A stretch of DNA of 20,209 nt. Origin: Mycoplasmataceae bacterium. GTDB lineage: Bacteria; Bacillota_I; Bacilli_A; Mycoplasmatales; Hepatoplasmataceae. This document shows positions 8,585 to 20,209 of the stretch, in pieces. The notes under the pieces were generated by a model, which ran no database searches, was not told the origin of the DNA, and saw only the letters and a program-made list of their open reading frames with translations. Where the stretch lies: contig JABSQD010000005.1 in NCBI GenBank assembly GCA_013214765.1, positions 1 through 20,209 on the forward strand. The letters are read 5' to 3'. Position 1 is the first letter of the stretch, and each line of letters starts with the position of its first letter. The position numbers and the translations under genes are program-made.

Positions 8585-9287
8585 CAATTATTTTTTCAAT
8601 CATTCCACTTTTGATTTTTGATACATTATTAAATTTAATGGTAGACTTAATTGTTGTTAATCTGTTCAATGAAATGTATATTAATTCATTATCTTTATAT
8701 CTTAAAAAGATATTTTTTTTATTTCTTAATTTAATCTCTATGCAATAAGAGTTTAATTTAATAGAAGTAATATTTTTATATTTAATAATTTGTTTAATCT
8801 CATCTTTTTTTCTGTCATATATAACAATTTCTTTTGAAGTTATATATATTTCTCCATAATATTTCATTTTAAATAAAATAATTTCTTTTTCATATACTCT
8901 AATGCCTTTATAAAAAAAGAAAGCGTTAGACATAAGAGAATTTGTATCATCTAATCTTTTATATGGAACTTCAACCGTCTTCATTGATCTTCTTTGGGTG
9001 AATTCTCTTGGTTCGATGTTGTTTATTTTTTGTTTTTCTTTTTCCGAAAGAATTAATTCTAATTTTTTTAATAATTTATTAACTCTTTTTAAGAATCCTA
9101 TTGTATTTTCTGTATTTTCAGAAAACCACTTTAAGAATACTTGTTTTTTGTAATGATTAAAACAATCATTTTTATGCATTTTTCCAATATGAAAAATTTG
9201 ATCAAAAGAAAGTTTTTCAACATTTTTTGAATTTAAAGTTTTTCTTATTGATAAATAAAGATTAATATAATTATATTTTCAAATCAC
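8565..9287 (-). CDS. unrecognised protein with a PH/GRAM-like C-terminal half
   Basis: The product is 240 aa if it starts at GTG 9287. The first ATG in frame is at 9179, giving 204 aa. GTG is preferred because the upstream 36 codons read as normal protein with TGA = Trp, a stop codon directly precedes it, and an extended -10 lies 6 nt before it. Residues 1-110 are basic and helical with possible coiled coil (KRVNKLLKKLELILSEKEK). From about residue 150, YGEIYITSKEIVIYDRK, then IKYKNITSIKLNSYCIEIKL, then IFLRYKDNELIYISLNRL follow the seven-strand-plus-helix rhythm of PH/GRAM domains. It is a single-gene unit between two terminators. I know no named family, and the domain call is by pattern only. 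Confidence 0.65.
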
Positions 9288-9293
9288 TTATTT

Positions 9294-9302
9294 ATTATAA
9301 CA
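9294..9302 (-). promoter_or_regulatory. extended -10 promoter of the PH-like gene
   Basis: On the minus strand TGTTATAAT (9302-9294) matches the TGnTATAAT extended -10. Exactly 6 nt separate it from GTG 9287, predicting a leaderless mRNA. No good -35 is present at 17 nt (CTTTTT), as is usual for extended -10 promoters. The -10 lies within one arm of the inverted repeat at 9295-9315. Confidence 0.45.
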
Positions 9303-9315
9303 TCTAATGTTATAA
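9295..9315. repeat. perfect 9-bp inverted repeat over the promoter
   Basis: TTATAACAT (9295-9303) and ATGTTATAA (9307-9315) are exact inverse complements around CTA. The repeat sits between the rpoC terminator and the start of the PH-like gene and contains most of the -10 box. It could be an operator for a dimeric regulator, or a second stem downstream of rpoC. The stem is AT-rich with no adjacent T run on the minus strand, so an operator seems somewhat more likely. Confidence 0.5.
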
Positions 9316-9316
9316 C

Positions 9317-9344
9317 AAAAAGAGTAGCAATAGCTACTCTTTTT
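9317..9344 (-). terminator. rpoC intrinsic terminator
   Basis: AAAAAGAGTAGC (9317-9328) pairs perfectly with GCTACTCTTTTT (9333-9344) around AATA: 12 bp with a GC-containing core and T runs on both strands. It begins 4 nt after the rpoC stop codon in transcription order and ends the rplK-rpoC transcript. It is the strongest hairpin in the window. Confidence 0.85.
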
Positions 9345-9348
9345 AAGA

Positions 9349-13281
<3,933 letters not shown>

Positions 13282-13299
13282 ATCTCTTATTCTTTCCTT

Positions 13300-16200
13300 T
13301 TAAATTGTATTATCGATTTCAACATCATTTTCATCTTTATCTAAGAAACCTAGTTTAAGTCCTAAACCTCTCATTTCGTAAAATAATACTCAGAATCCCT
13401 CGGGTGTTGAAGGCGTAGGCATCTTTGTTCCTTTTACAATAGAATTATATAATTCATTTCTTCCTTTAATATCATCTGATTTTAAAGTAATCATTTCTTG
13501 TAATAAATTCGCAGCTCCATAAGCTTCGACAGCTCATGCTTCCATTTCTCCAAATCTTTGTCCACCATTATTTGCTTTACCTCTTAAAGGTTGTTGTGTT
13601 ATTAACGAATAAGGACCTATTGATCTACCATGCATTTTATCATCAATCATATGAGATAGTTTAAGCATATACATAACTCCGACAGCAACATCATCTTCAA
13701 ATTTTTCACCAGTTATTCCATCAACAAGTTTAAACTTACCTGTTTCTTTCATTCCGGCTTTTTTAAACATATTTTGAATGTCTTTATAATTTGCTCCATC
13801 AAATATTGGTGTCGCAACTTTTACTCCTAATTTTTTAGCAGCCATTCCTAAATGAATTTCTAATACTTGTCCTATATTCATACGCGATGGAACTCCTAAT
13901 GGATTTAACATTATATCAACTGGTGTTCCATCTTCTAAATATGGCATATCTTCAATTGGTAATACTTTAGAAACAACTCCTTTATTGCCATGTCTTCCTG
14001 ACATTTTATCACCCTCTCGTAATTTACGTTTTTGAGCAATATATACTTTAATAATTTTTTCAACACCATCATTTAATTTATTTCCATTATCTCTTGATAG
14101 TATTTTTATATCTTGTATAATACCTTCGGCTGAATGAGGAACTCTCATAGAGCTATCTCTAATGTTTTTGGTTTTATTTCCTAATAAAGAATCCAAAAGT
14201 CTTTCTGCTGATGAAATATCATCATCACCTTTAGGTGTAATTTTACCAACAAGAATATCGCCAACTTTTACTTTAGAACCTATTGTGATTACTCCATCTT
14301 CATCTAAATTTCTTAATGATTCTTTAGAAGCATTCGGAATATCTGAAGTAATGATCTCATCACCTAATTTAGTTGTTCTTTGTTCGATAGTGTGTTCTTC
14401 AATATGAACTGAAGTAAAAACATCATCCTTAGAAAGTCTTTCCGAAATTATAATAGCATCTTCATAGTTATAACCTCTTCATGTTGTAAAAGCTACTATT
14501 ACATTTTTACCAATAGCTAATTCACCATTATCAACTGATGGACCATCGGCAATAATTGTTCCCACTTTAACTTTTTGGCCAATTTTTACCCTGGGTATCT
14601 GATTAATTGATGAACCTTGATTAGATCTAACAAATTTCTTTAATGTATAAGTTTGTCTTGTTTCTCCAACAATAACAATTCTTTTCGAAGAAGACTCAAT
14701 AACATCTCCTGACTCTCTCGCTATAATTGTAGTAGGTGATGATTTTCCAGAAAATTCTTCTGCTCCTGTTGCAACAATTGGTGCTTCAGATTTAATCAAT
14801 GGAACTGCTTGCCTTTGCATATTAGCACCCATCAATGCACGATTAGCATCATTATTTTCTAAAAATGGAATATGCGCTGTTGCAATAGAAACTGTTTGTT
14901 TAGAAGAAACGTCAATATAATTAATTTCTTCGGGAGAAACAGATATAAATTCTCCATCACGCCTAGCAATAAGTTCTTTTTGAATAATTACTTTATCTTT
15001 TATTTCAACATTAGCTAAACAAATAATTTGTTTTTCTTCGTTTGAAGCTGTTAAAAAAATTAATTTTTCAATTATTTTTCCATTTTCAACCTTATAATAA
15101 GGTGTTTCTAATAAACCATATTCATTAACTCTTGAATAAATAGCTTGATTTAATATAAGTCCAATATTTGGTCCTTCAGGTGTTTCTATAGGACATATTC
15201 TTCCATAATGAGTATCATGTATCCTACGAACAACTAATGAAGCAGTGTCTCTTGATAATCCACCAGGGCCCAAAGATGTTAATCTTCTCTTATTCGAAAC
15301 TTCTGCTAGTGGATTAATTTGATCCATAAATTGTGATAATTGTGATGAATTAAAAAAGTCTTTTATTACAGATTCCATTAATTTATGATTAGTAATTGAT
15401 TTAACTGTTACACCGGTTGTGTCTTTTGCTTTTATTTTTTCAGAAAGATTTCTTTCCATTCTCGTCAAACCAATTCTAAATTGATTTTTCATTAAATCAT
15501 TAATTGTCTTAATCATTCTATTTGAAAGAGAATCAATATCATCATAAGTATGTAAACCATCTTCAAGATTAAATAAATAACCGATTGTTGCTAATAAATC
15601 TGAAATAGTCAAGAAATCATAATCTGTAGGAGTATTTAAAATAACATTTGAAATTTTTGATTCATTACCTTCTTTAATTAATTGTAAATGATTAGTATTA
15701 GTATAAACTTTAATAATAGATACTTGTGTAAATTCTAACTTAAGTTTTTCATCTGAATCTAGTGTATCTTTCATTAAACCTAAAACATCATCAGAAATTG
15801 ATAAATTTGTTAATGGTAATTTTTTATTTACATAAGCTTTTTGTATTTTTTCTGCTAATTCATGAGTAATTTCTTCTCCTGAAGCAACTATTTTTATTCC
15901 GCTAATAGTTTTAATATCAGAGGCAGAAAATTTACCAATAACTCTTTTAAAAGGTGATAATTTATCATTTAATTTATATCTACCAGTTTTTGATAAATCA
16001 TATCTTTTTTTATTAAAAAATAAATTTGAAAATCATCCATTGACTTGATCTTGGGTAAGTCTATCTCCCGGATTTAAAATCTTAAAGATATTTCTTCTAG
16101 ATTTAATTGAATCCTTTTCTGTTTTTCTAAGAGTTTCAATTAATAATTCATGCGAACCAAATGTTTCAATAATTTGATCATCATTTAATCCTAACGAATA

Positions 16201-16833
16201 AAGTAAATCCGCTGCTTTAATTCTTTTTGATTTATCAATTCTAAGTTTTATATCTGAAGGATCGGTACCTAATAATTTATAATCTTTATAATCAAATTCT
16301 AATCAAGCACCTCTCGCAGGAATAATTGTCACCAATTTAAAAACTGATGCATCAGAAGCTGATTGAGTTCTTGACGCTTTCATATTTTCAAAATAAACAC
16401 CAGGAGCTCTAATAATTTGAGAAATAACAACCCTTTCTGAACCATTAATAATAAATGATCCACCTTTGGTCATTAAAGGAATATTAGCTATAAAAGCTTT
16501 GTCTTCTGATTTTTTAGCTCCTGTTTCTTTATTTGTAATTCTGAATTTTGCTGTAAGAGGAGCAGAAAAATTAGAACCTTTATTTTTTGATTGCTCTATT
16601 GCTTCTTCATAATTTTTTGGTAATTTCAGATTTTTTTCAATAAAATCTACTCTTAATTTTTTTGATTCAACTGGATAAATTTCTTTAAAAATATGATCAA
16701 TACCTGTTTCTAAAAATTTATCAAAAGCATCAGTTTGAATTGCTAATAAATCAGGCATTTCTAAATCTGATTTAGTTTTTTGGAAATTAACACGCTTAGT
16801 ATCAATACCAAAAATTTTTGTTTTATAGTCCAT
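13300..16833 (-). CDS. rpoB: DNA-directed RNA polymerase subunit beta
   Basis: The product is 1177 aa, of usual mollicute length. Visible motifs include [17 protein letters not shown] and [18 protein letters not shown] (rifampicin-binding fork), [58 protein letters not shown] and the C-terminal [18 protein letters not shown] clamp segment, which spans a TGA Trp. Asn514 takes the place of E. coli His526, and Thr519 that of Ser531, both rifampicin-contact positions. Start ATG 16833 has AAGGAG 5-6 nt upstream. It is preceded by its own promoter-like element in the 95-nt gap after rplL, and followed by rpoC after 18 nt. Identification is certain. Confidence 0.98.
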
Positions 16834-16858
16834 TTTTCTCCTTCGTTATAAAAGTGCC

Positions 16859-16888
16859 ATTATATAAAACGGCGAAAAAGAGAGACAA
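16859..16888 (-). promoter_or_regulatory. promoter upstream of rpoB
   Basis: On the minus strand TTGTCT (16888-16883) and TATAAT (16864-16859) are separated by 18 nt. The -10 is followed by a 25-nt leader carrying AAGGAG. This would allow rpoBC to be transcribed independently of the ribosomal protein genes upstream. Confidence 0.5.
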
Positions 16889-16910
16889 AATAATATTTAT
16901 ATCCTCTTTT
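16876..16910 (-). other. possible attenuator hairpin between rplL and rpoB
   Basis: AAAAGAG (16876-16882) can pair with CTCTTTT (16904-16910) across a 21-nt AT-rich loop. On the minus strand the stem ends in five T residues, so it resembles a weak partial terminator. In many bacteria a fraction of transcripts ends between rplL and rpoB to balance protein amounts. The stem is only 7 bp and may be chance. Confidence 0.25.
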
Positions 16911-16928
16911 AAATATGTATATGATTAA

Positions 16929-17285
16929 TTATTCAACCACTACTTCTGCGCCAACTTCTTTAAATTTAGCTGCTAATGATGATGCTTCTTCTGGCGAAAT
17001 TGATTCTTTAATAATTCCACCATTCTCAGCAAATGTTTTAGCTTCCATTAATGCTAATCCCATAATTTCTTTAACTATTTTAATAACAGCAATTTTATTT
17101 CCTCCTGCTGAAACCAATTTAACATTAACCTCTGTTGAAGCTGAAGACGCATCATTACTTATTGCTGCTTGTGGTGCTGCTGCTGTAACTCCAAATTCTT
17201 TTTCAATTGCCTTAACTAATTCATTAAGTTCCACAACTTTCATTTCTTTTAATTCTTTAATAAAATTTTCTACTTTAAGTGCCAT
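16929..17285 (-). CDS. rplL: 50S ribosomal protein L7/L12
   Basis: The product is 118 aa, typical length. The N-terminal dimerisation helices (residues 1-33, KVENFIKELKEMKVVELNEL) bind L10. An Ala/Ser-rich hinge follows (about 34-50), then the factor-binding C-terminal domain with VKLVSAGGNKIAVIKIVKEIMGL and LMEAKTFAENGG. L7/L12 dimers form the flexible ribosome stalk that recruits and activates translation GTPases. ATG 17285 has AAAGGAG about 8 nt upstream. It follows rplJ by 29 nt and precedes rpoB by 95 nt. Confidence 0.97.
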   Translation of the reverse strand: MALKVENFIKELKEMKVVELNELVKAIEKEFGVTAAAPQAAISNDASSASTEVNVKLVSAGGNKIAVIKIVKEIMGLALMEAKTFAENGGIIKESISPEEASSLAAKFKEVGAEVVVE

Positions 17286-17314
17286 AATATTTTCTCCTTT
17301 TTCTTTCTCTTATT

Positions 17315-17812
17315 TTACTTTTTTTCAACTGATGATTCTGCAATTTTCGATACCGAATATGCAAGATTTCTTAATGTTCCTTGTAACGCTGATAAAAGCA
17401 TTGATAATAAATCATCTTTTGAAGGTAAGCCAGCTATTTCTTGTATGGCTTTCGCATTATAAAATTCTCCATTTATATATCCTGCCTTAAATGATAAATC
17501 ATCATTTTCTTTTATAAATTTATATAACTCTAGAAGGGCTTTAGAATCATCTGTTTCTATAAATAAAAATGATGATGGTCCTATTAATATATCTAAAATT
17601 TCTTTTTTTCCAGATTCTTCAAATGCAATTTTAGCAATTCTATTTTTATAAACTTTATTTATTGCTTGTTCGTTTCTAATTATTGTTCTAATATCTGAAA
17701 TATCAATAGCATTTAAACCTAAATAATCTCAAACAATTATAATATTTGATTTAGAGATTAAATCTTTAAGTTCTAAAACATGTTGTTCTTTTAATTGTCT
17801 TGTTATTGCCAT
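17315..17812 (-). CDS. rplJ: 50S ribosomal protein L10
   Basis: The product is 165 aa, matching the bacterial family. The N-terminal globular domain (MAITRQLKEQHVLELKDLI, then IIIVWDYLGLNAIDISDIR) binds 23S rRNA with L11. The C-terminal helix from about residue 135 (LLSMLLSALQGTLRNLAYSV) carries the L7/L12 dimers. Its Shine-Dalgarno sequence, GGGAGG, lies in the last codons of rplA, and only 3 nt separate the two genes. There is therefore no room for the long L10 leader found upstream of rplJ in many bacteria, and autoregulation at that site is unlikely here. Trp in IVWDY is TGA. Confidence 0.95.
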
Positions 17813-17815
17813 ATT

Positions 17816-18505
17816 CTATGTCCTCCCTAAATCTACCTTTAACCTAATTCCAGGGCCCATTGTTGTTGAAATAACAATTGTATAAATATATATTCCTTTT
17901 ACAGAGGGTGGTCTTTTACTTTTGATTAAATTAAAAATTGATTTATAATTTTCAATTAATAACAAATCATCAAATGATTTTTTCCCAAATGGAACTGCCA
18001 CAATTCCGTCTTTATCTGTTTTATATTCAATTTGACCTTTTTTAATATCAGAAACAATTTTTTTAATATTATTTGTAACTGTGCCTAATTTTGGATTAGG
18101 CATTAAACCCTTGGGACCAAGCAGTCTACCAAATTTTGCTAATTGTGGCATAAAATCTGGTGTTGTAACAATAAAATCAAATTCGAATCAATTTTCTTTT
18201 TGAATTTTTTCTATCATTTCAATTCCGCCCACAAAATCTGCTCCTGCTTTTTTGGCTTCTTCTTGTTTAAGAGAATCTGCAACAACTAAAACTTTTGAAA
18301 TTTTTCCTGTTCCATTAGGAAGTACTAATGAACCTCTTAATTGTTGTTCTGCATGTGCAGTATCTAAATTTAAATTTATCGAAAGTTTAAATGTAGTATC
18401 AAATTTTTCATATGAAATTTTTTTTGCTAATTTAATTGCTTCTTCAATAGAATATAATTTATTCTCATCTATTTTAGTTAATCCTAATTTATATTGCTTG
18501 CCCAT
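17816..18505 (-). CDS. rplA: 50S ribosomal protein L1
   Basis: The product is 229 aa, standard length, when TGA in ENWFEFDF is read as Trp; with the standard code it splits in two. The start (MGKQYKLGLTKIDENKLYSIEEAI) matches the family, as do FDTTFKLSINLNLD and MPQLAKFGRLLGPKGLMPNPKLGT. L1 binds the mobile L1 arm of 23S rRNA and helps release of deacylated tRNA. In many bacteria it also represses its own operon by binding the rplK leader. Its ATG lies inside the end of rplK, a 17-nt overlap. Confidence 0.97.
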
Positions 18506-18962
18506 TATTCTCTTCTTTTGTTAATTTATCAAATTGAACAACATTAATATTGTCAGATATTTGAATCCCCATATTAATAGCAGTACCTTTCAACATTGAG
18601 ACCGCAGCATCTAATGAATTAGAATTCAAATCTTTCATTTTATATTTTGCAATTTCTTCTAATTGTTTAATTGTAACTGTTCCTACTTTTTCTAATGGAG
18701 GTTTATGCGCACCTTTAGAAATTCCTGCTGCCTTTAATAACATTCTTGATGCGGGAGTAGTTTTAAGTACAAATTCATATGATCTATCATCATATGCAGT
18801 AATTACTACTGGTATAATATCACCAGAAAATTCTTTAGTTTCATTATTATACTCTTTTGTAAAACCACCCATATCAATTCCTAAGCCCGCTAATTCTGGT
18901 CCGGGTTTAGCTTTTCCAGCTTGAAATTGTAATGTTGTAATTCTTGTTACTTTTTTAGCCAT
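18489..18962 (-). CDS. rplK: 50S ribosomal protein L11
   Basis: The product is 157 aa, longer than the usual 141. The N-terminal domain reads LQFQAGKAKPGPELAGLGIDMGGFTKEYN. Compared with the common AGKxxPAPPVGPALGQxGVNI it lacks about four residues and one of the conserved prolines at the thiostrepton-binding face. The C-terminal rRNA-binding domain is normal (KTTPASRMLLKAAGISKGA, LEEIAKYKMKDLNSNSLDAA, LKGTAINMGIQI). It then continues about 20 residues beyond the usual end (finishing EENNGQAI) and overlaps rplA by 17 nt. GAGAGGAG upstream of ATG 18962 supports the start. L11 forms the stalk base with L10. Confidence 0.96.
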   Translation of the reverse strand: MAKKVTRITTLQFQAGKAKPGPELAGLGIDMGGFTKEYNNETKEFSGDIIPVVITAYDDRSYEFVLKTTPASRMLLKAAGISKGAHKPPLEKVGTVTIKQLEEIAKYKMKDLNSNSLDAAVSMLKGTAINMGIQISDNINVVQFDKLTKEENNGQAI

Positions 18963-19148
18963 TCTAACACTCCTCTCAATTTAAATATTTGGTAATATAA
19001 GACACACTAATTTTTTACCTAAATGTGTCTTAAAATAAATATTTTATAATAAACACAACCTCGGTAGCAATTTAATTCTATATATACGATAGCTACTATC
19101 TTAAGTTATTACAAACATAATTGTATCATAAATATCATAATACAAATT
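18963..19148 (-). promoter_or_regulatory. structured 186-nt leader and promoter region of rplKAJL
   Basis: This is the only long gap inside the cluster. A possible extended -10, TGATACAAT, reads at 19128-19120. Downstream, GATAG/CTATC (19088-19092 with 19096-19100) and GTAGC/GCTAC (19064-19068 with 19092-19096) share bases and cannot form together. Nearest the gene, TAAGACACA (18998-19006) pairs perfectly with TGTGTCTTA (19024-19032) around a 17-nt loop, ending 35 nt before the rplK start. No T run follows, so it is not a simple terminator. A role as the L1-binding autoregulatory site is plausible from position only; I could not match the L1 motif. Confidence 0.5.
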
Positions 19149-19712
19149 TTATATTTTTTTAACTAAAGATAAATCCATCTCTACTTGAATTAACCTTCCA
19201 AAGAATTCTATTTCAACTGAAACTTTTTGAGTTTCTATCGAAATTGAAGTGACTTTTCCTTCCTGATTAGAAAATTCTCCTTCAATAATTTTAACTACAT
19301 CATTTATTTTGAATGAAACATCAGTAATAATTGATTTTTTATCATTTTTTTCTTCAATATTTTTAATTCTTAATTCTTCTTCAAGAGCTTTGTCTTTAAT
19401 TTTCATGATTTCTTCTTCTCTTACAGGAGTGGGTTTAGTCCTTTGACCCGAAGATCCTACAATACCAGTAACATAATTTGTATTTCTAATAATAAACCAT
19501 GATTCGTCAGTCATTTCTACTTTAACATATAAATAACCTGGGAACATTGGTTTAGATTTAATATTGCCTGTTTTTGTAGTATGTAATTTTCTAGCAAGTA
19601 ATATTTCTTCTATATCAGCTTTATCAAAATCTCTATTTTCAAGATCTTCCTTAACTTTTTGCTCATATCCTGTTACAACTTGTACAATGTATCATTTTTT
19701 ATTATTTTTCAT
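19149..19712 (-). CDS. nusG: transcription termination/antitermination factor NusG
   Basis: The product is 187 aa. The N-terminal NGN domain (residues 1-105) begins KKWYIVQVVTGYEQKVKEDL and contains KPMFPGYLYVKVEM and RNTNYVTGIVG. It binds the RNA polymerase clamp. After an acidic/basic linker, the KOW domain (about 133-165, INDVVKIIEGEFSNQEGKV) contacts ribosome or other factors. The true start is ATG 19712, upstream of a TGA Trp codon (KKWYIV). AGGAG lies about 13 nt upstream. It follows secE by 21 nt, the conserved bacterial order. Confidence 0.96.
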
Positions 19713-19733
19713 ATTTAAATATATTCTCCTTTT

Positions 19734-19898
19734 CTATGCTAAACCGATTAATGAAGCTATGCCTCATGAAAATAATGTTATTATTGCTATAAATATTCCA
19801 ATTGTTAATAAAGTTGAAATAAATATTTTAGTAGACTTATTGAAAGTGGATCATCTAACTTTTCTCTTCTCCTCAAATACTTCTTTAAAAAATTTCAT
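19734..19898 (-). CDS. secE: preprotein translocase subunit SecE
   Basis: The product is 54 aa, the minimal Gram-positive type. An amphipathic basic N-terminus (FKEVFEEKRKVRWSTFNKST) contains the conserved Val-Arg-Trp before one membrane helix (about 28-49, STLLTIGIFIAIITLFSWGI). SecE clamps SecY in the protein-export channel. The Trp in VRWS and that in FSWG are TGA codons. Its ATG overlaps the rpmG stop by one base (TAATG), and nusG follows. Recognition rests on the VRW-helix pattern and the position. Confidence 0.93.
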
Positions 19899-20047
19899 TA
19901 TCTTGTTTCCTCATGAATTATATGTTTATTGCATGTTGAACAATACTTATTTATTTCTAATTTTTTGTCAACATTTAATGATTTTAAAAATGAGTAATTA
20001 CGTGATAAACAAATGTTACATAATAATATAACTTTTCTTCTTTTCAT
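19898..20047 (-). CDS. rpmG: 50S ribosomal protein L33, zinc-binding form
   Basis: The product is 49 aa. Two CxxC pairs (LLCNIC and YCSTC) form a zinc ribbon, so this is the C+ (zinc-containing) paralogue. The sequence follows L33: basic MKRRKVILLC start, a RNY segment, and KLEINKYCSTCNKHIIHEETR. L33 sits near the ribosomal E site. A strong GAGGTGAG precedes the ATG. It overlaps secE by one base and follows the sigma factor gene by 38 nt, as in Bacillus. Confidence 0.92.
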   Translation of the reverse strand: MKRRKVILLCNICLSRNYSFLKSLNVDKKLEINKYCSTCNKHIIHEETR

Positions 20048-20072
20048 AATCACTCACCTCTTTATCTAAATA

Positions 20073-20078
20073 ATTATA
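20073..20078 (-). promoter_or_regulatory. possible -10 box of the rpmG-secE-nusG unit
   Basis: TATAAT on the minus strand (20078-20073) lies 25 nt before the rpmG ATG, in the short gap after the sigma factor gene. No convincing -35 is seen; the upstream sequence is a run of A within the sigma gene end. Moderately likely to be chance. Confidence 0.3.
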
Positions 20079-20085
20079 TATTAGA

Positions 20086-20209
20086 TTAGATTTTTTTTCT
20101 TATTTTATCTATTGCTCTTTTTTTAGAGGTATATATTGTTTGTTTACTTTTACCTATTAAACAAGCAATTTGACTTATTGACTGTTCTTCAATAACCATA
20201 TTCATAATA
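20086..20209 (-). CDS. RNA polymerase sigma factor, C-terminal region 4 (partial)
   Basis: Only the last 40 or so codons are in the window; the gene continues past the right edge. The visible peptide reads IEEQSISQIACLIGKSKQTIYT and then KKRAIDKIRKKI. This is a helix-turn-helix of sigma region 4: acidic lead, S-x-x-x-I-A turn, recognition helix with K-x-T-I-Y, then a basic R-A-x-x-K-I-R end. Region 4 recognises the -35 element. Its position directly before rpmG-secE-nusG-rplK is that of sigH in Bacillus, so it is probably the SigH-like alternative sigma factor of mollicutes. Family confident; orthology inferred from synteny. Another helix-turn-helix regulator is possible with so little sequence. 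Confidence 0.75.
   Translation of the reverse strand, partial: IMNMVIEEQSISQIACLIGKSKQTIYTSKKRAIDKIRKKI

Noticed and set aside
8496..8660. Plus-strand ORF of about 54 codons starting with ATG after a TATAAT-like sequence downstream of the HIT gene
   Set aside because: It runs through the bidirectional terminator and lies antisense to the end of the 240-aa gene. Its composition is low-complexity Asn/Lys/Phe with no ribosome binding site.
16915..17490. Plus-strand ORF of 191 codons opposite rplL and rplJ
   Set aside because: It is fully antisense to two certain ribosomal protein genes. The Ser/Thr/Ala/Ile-rich peptide is what the reverse complement of those genes produces, and it has no domain pattern.
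19040..19100. Possible tRNA or small RNA gene in the nusG-rplK gap
   Set aside because: No cloverleaf, T-loop or acceptor pairing could be drawn. The short stems are better explained as part of the rplK leader.
19564..20031. Plus-strand ORF of 155 codons opposite nusG, secE and rpmG
   Set aside because: It is antisense to three recognised genes, with a hydrophobic, low-complexity translation and no ribosome binding site.

Overview
The window is AT-rich DNA from a wall-less bacterium of the class Mollicutes that reads UGA as tryptophan (translation table 4). With the standard code almost every gene breaks at in-frame TGA codons. With TGA = Trp they fuse into full-length products: Pgi 427 aa, RpoB 1177 aa, RpoC 1310 aa, SufS 413 aa, L1 229 aa. 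Three features point to the hominis-type mycoplasmas or a deep relative of them (possibly Hepatoplasma-like): a P60/P80-like membrane gene pair near a HIT gene, a shortened L11 N-terminal loop, and a SufS/SufU pair. The genus cannot be fixed from sequence reading alone.

Layout. (1) 1-143, + strand: the tail of an unidentified basic protein, convergent with the next block. (2) 145-6763, - strand: seven tightly packed genes, probably one operon. In transcription order they encode a P80-like membrane protein, a P60-like membrane protein, a third single-span membrane protein, SufU, Pgi, a 46-aa C2HC zinc finger and a small membrane protein. Adjacent genes overlap by 1 nt or lie within 23 nt. (3) 6823-8488, + strand: cysteine desulfurase SufS and a HIT-family nucleotide hydrolase, transcribed divergently from the P80-like gene across a 59-nt promoter region. 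(4) 8565-9287, - strand: an unrecognised 240-aa protein with a PH/GRAM-like C-terminal half, flanked by a shared terminator and by the rpoC terminator. (5) 9349-20209, - strand: the transcription/translation cluster, in transcription order sigma factor (partial), rpmG, secE, nusG, rplK, rplA, rplJ, rplL, rpoB, rpoC. This is the order of the Bacillus sigH-rpmG-secE-nusG-rplKAJL-rpoBC region, kept almost intact.

How the genes work together. Block 5 supplies RNA polymerase beta and beta', NusG, four large-subunit proteins around the ribosomal stalk and L1 arm, L33 and the SecE translocon subunit. SufS and SufU form the sulfur-mobilising pair, but here they lie on opposite strands with the membrane-protein genes between them. 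The HIT protein and the P80/P60-like proteins correspond to the HinT-P60-P80 membrane complex described in Mycoplasma hominis, but the HIT gene has been separated from the other two and inverted relative to them.

Regulation visible in sequence: intrinsic terminators after rpoC and between the HIT and PH-like genes, a promoter between rplL and rpoB, a 186-nt structured leader before rplK, and several -10 boxes so close to start codons that the mRNAs would be leaderless or nearly so. No tRNA, rRNA, CRISPR array or insertion sequence was seen.
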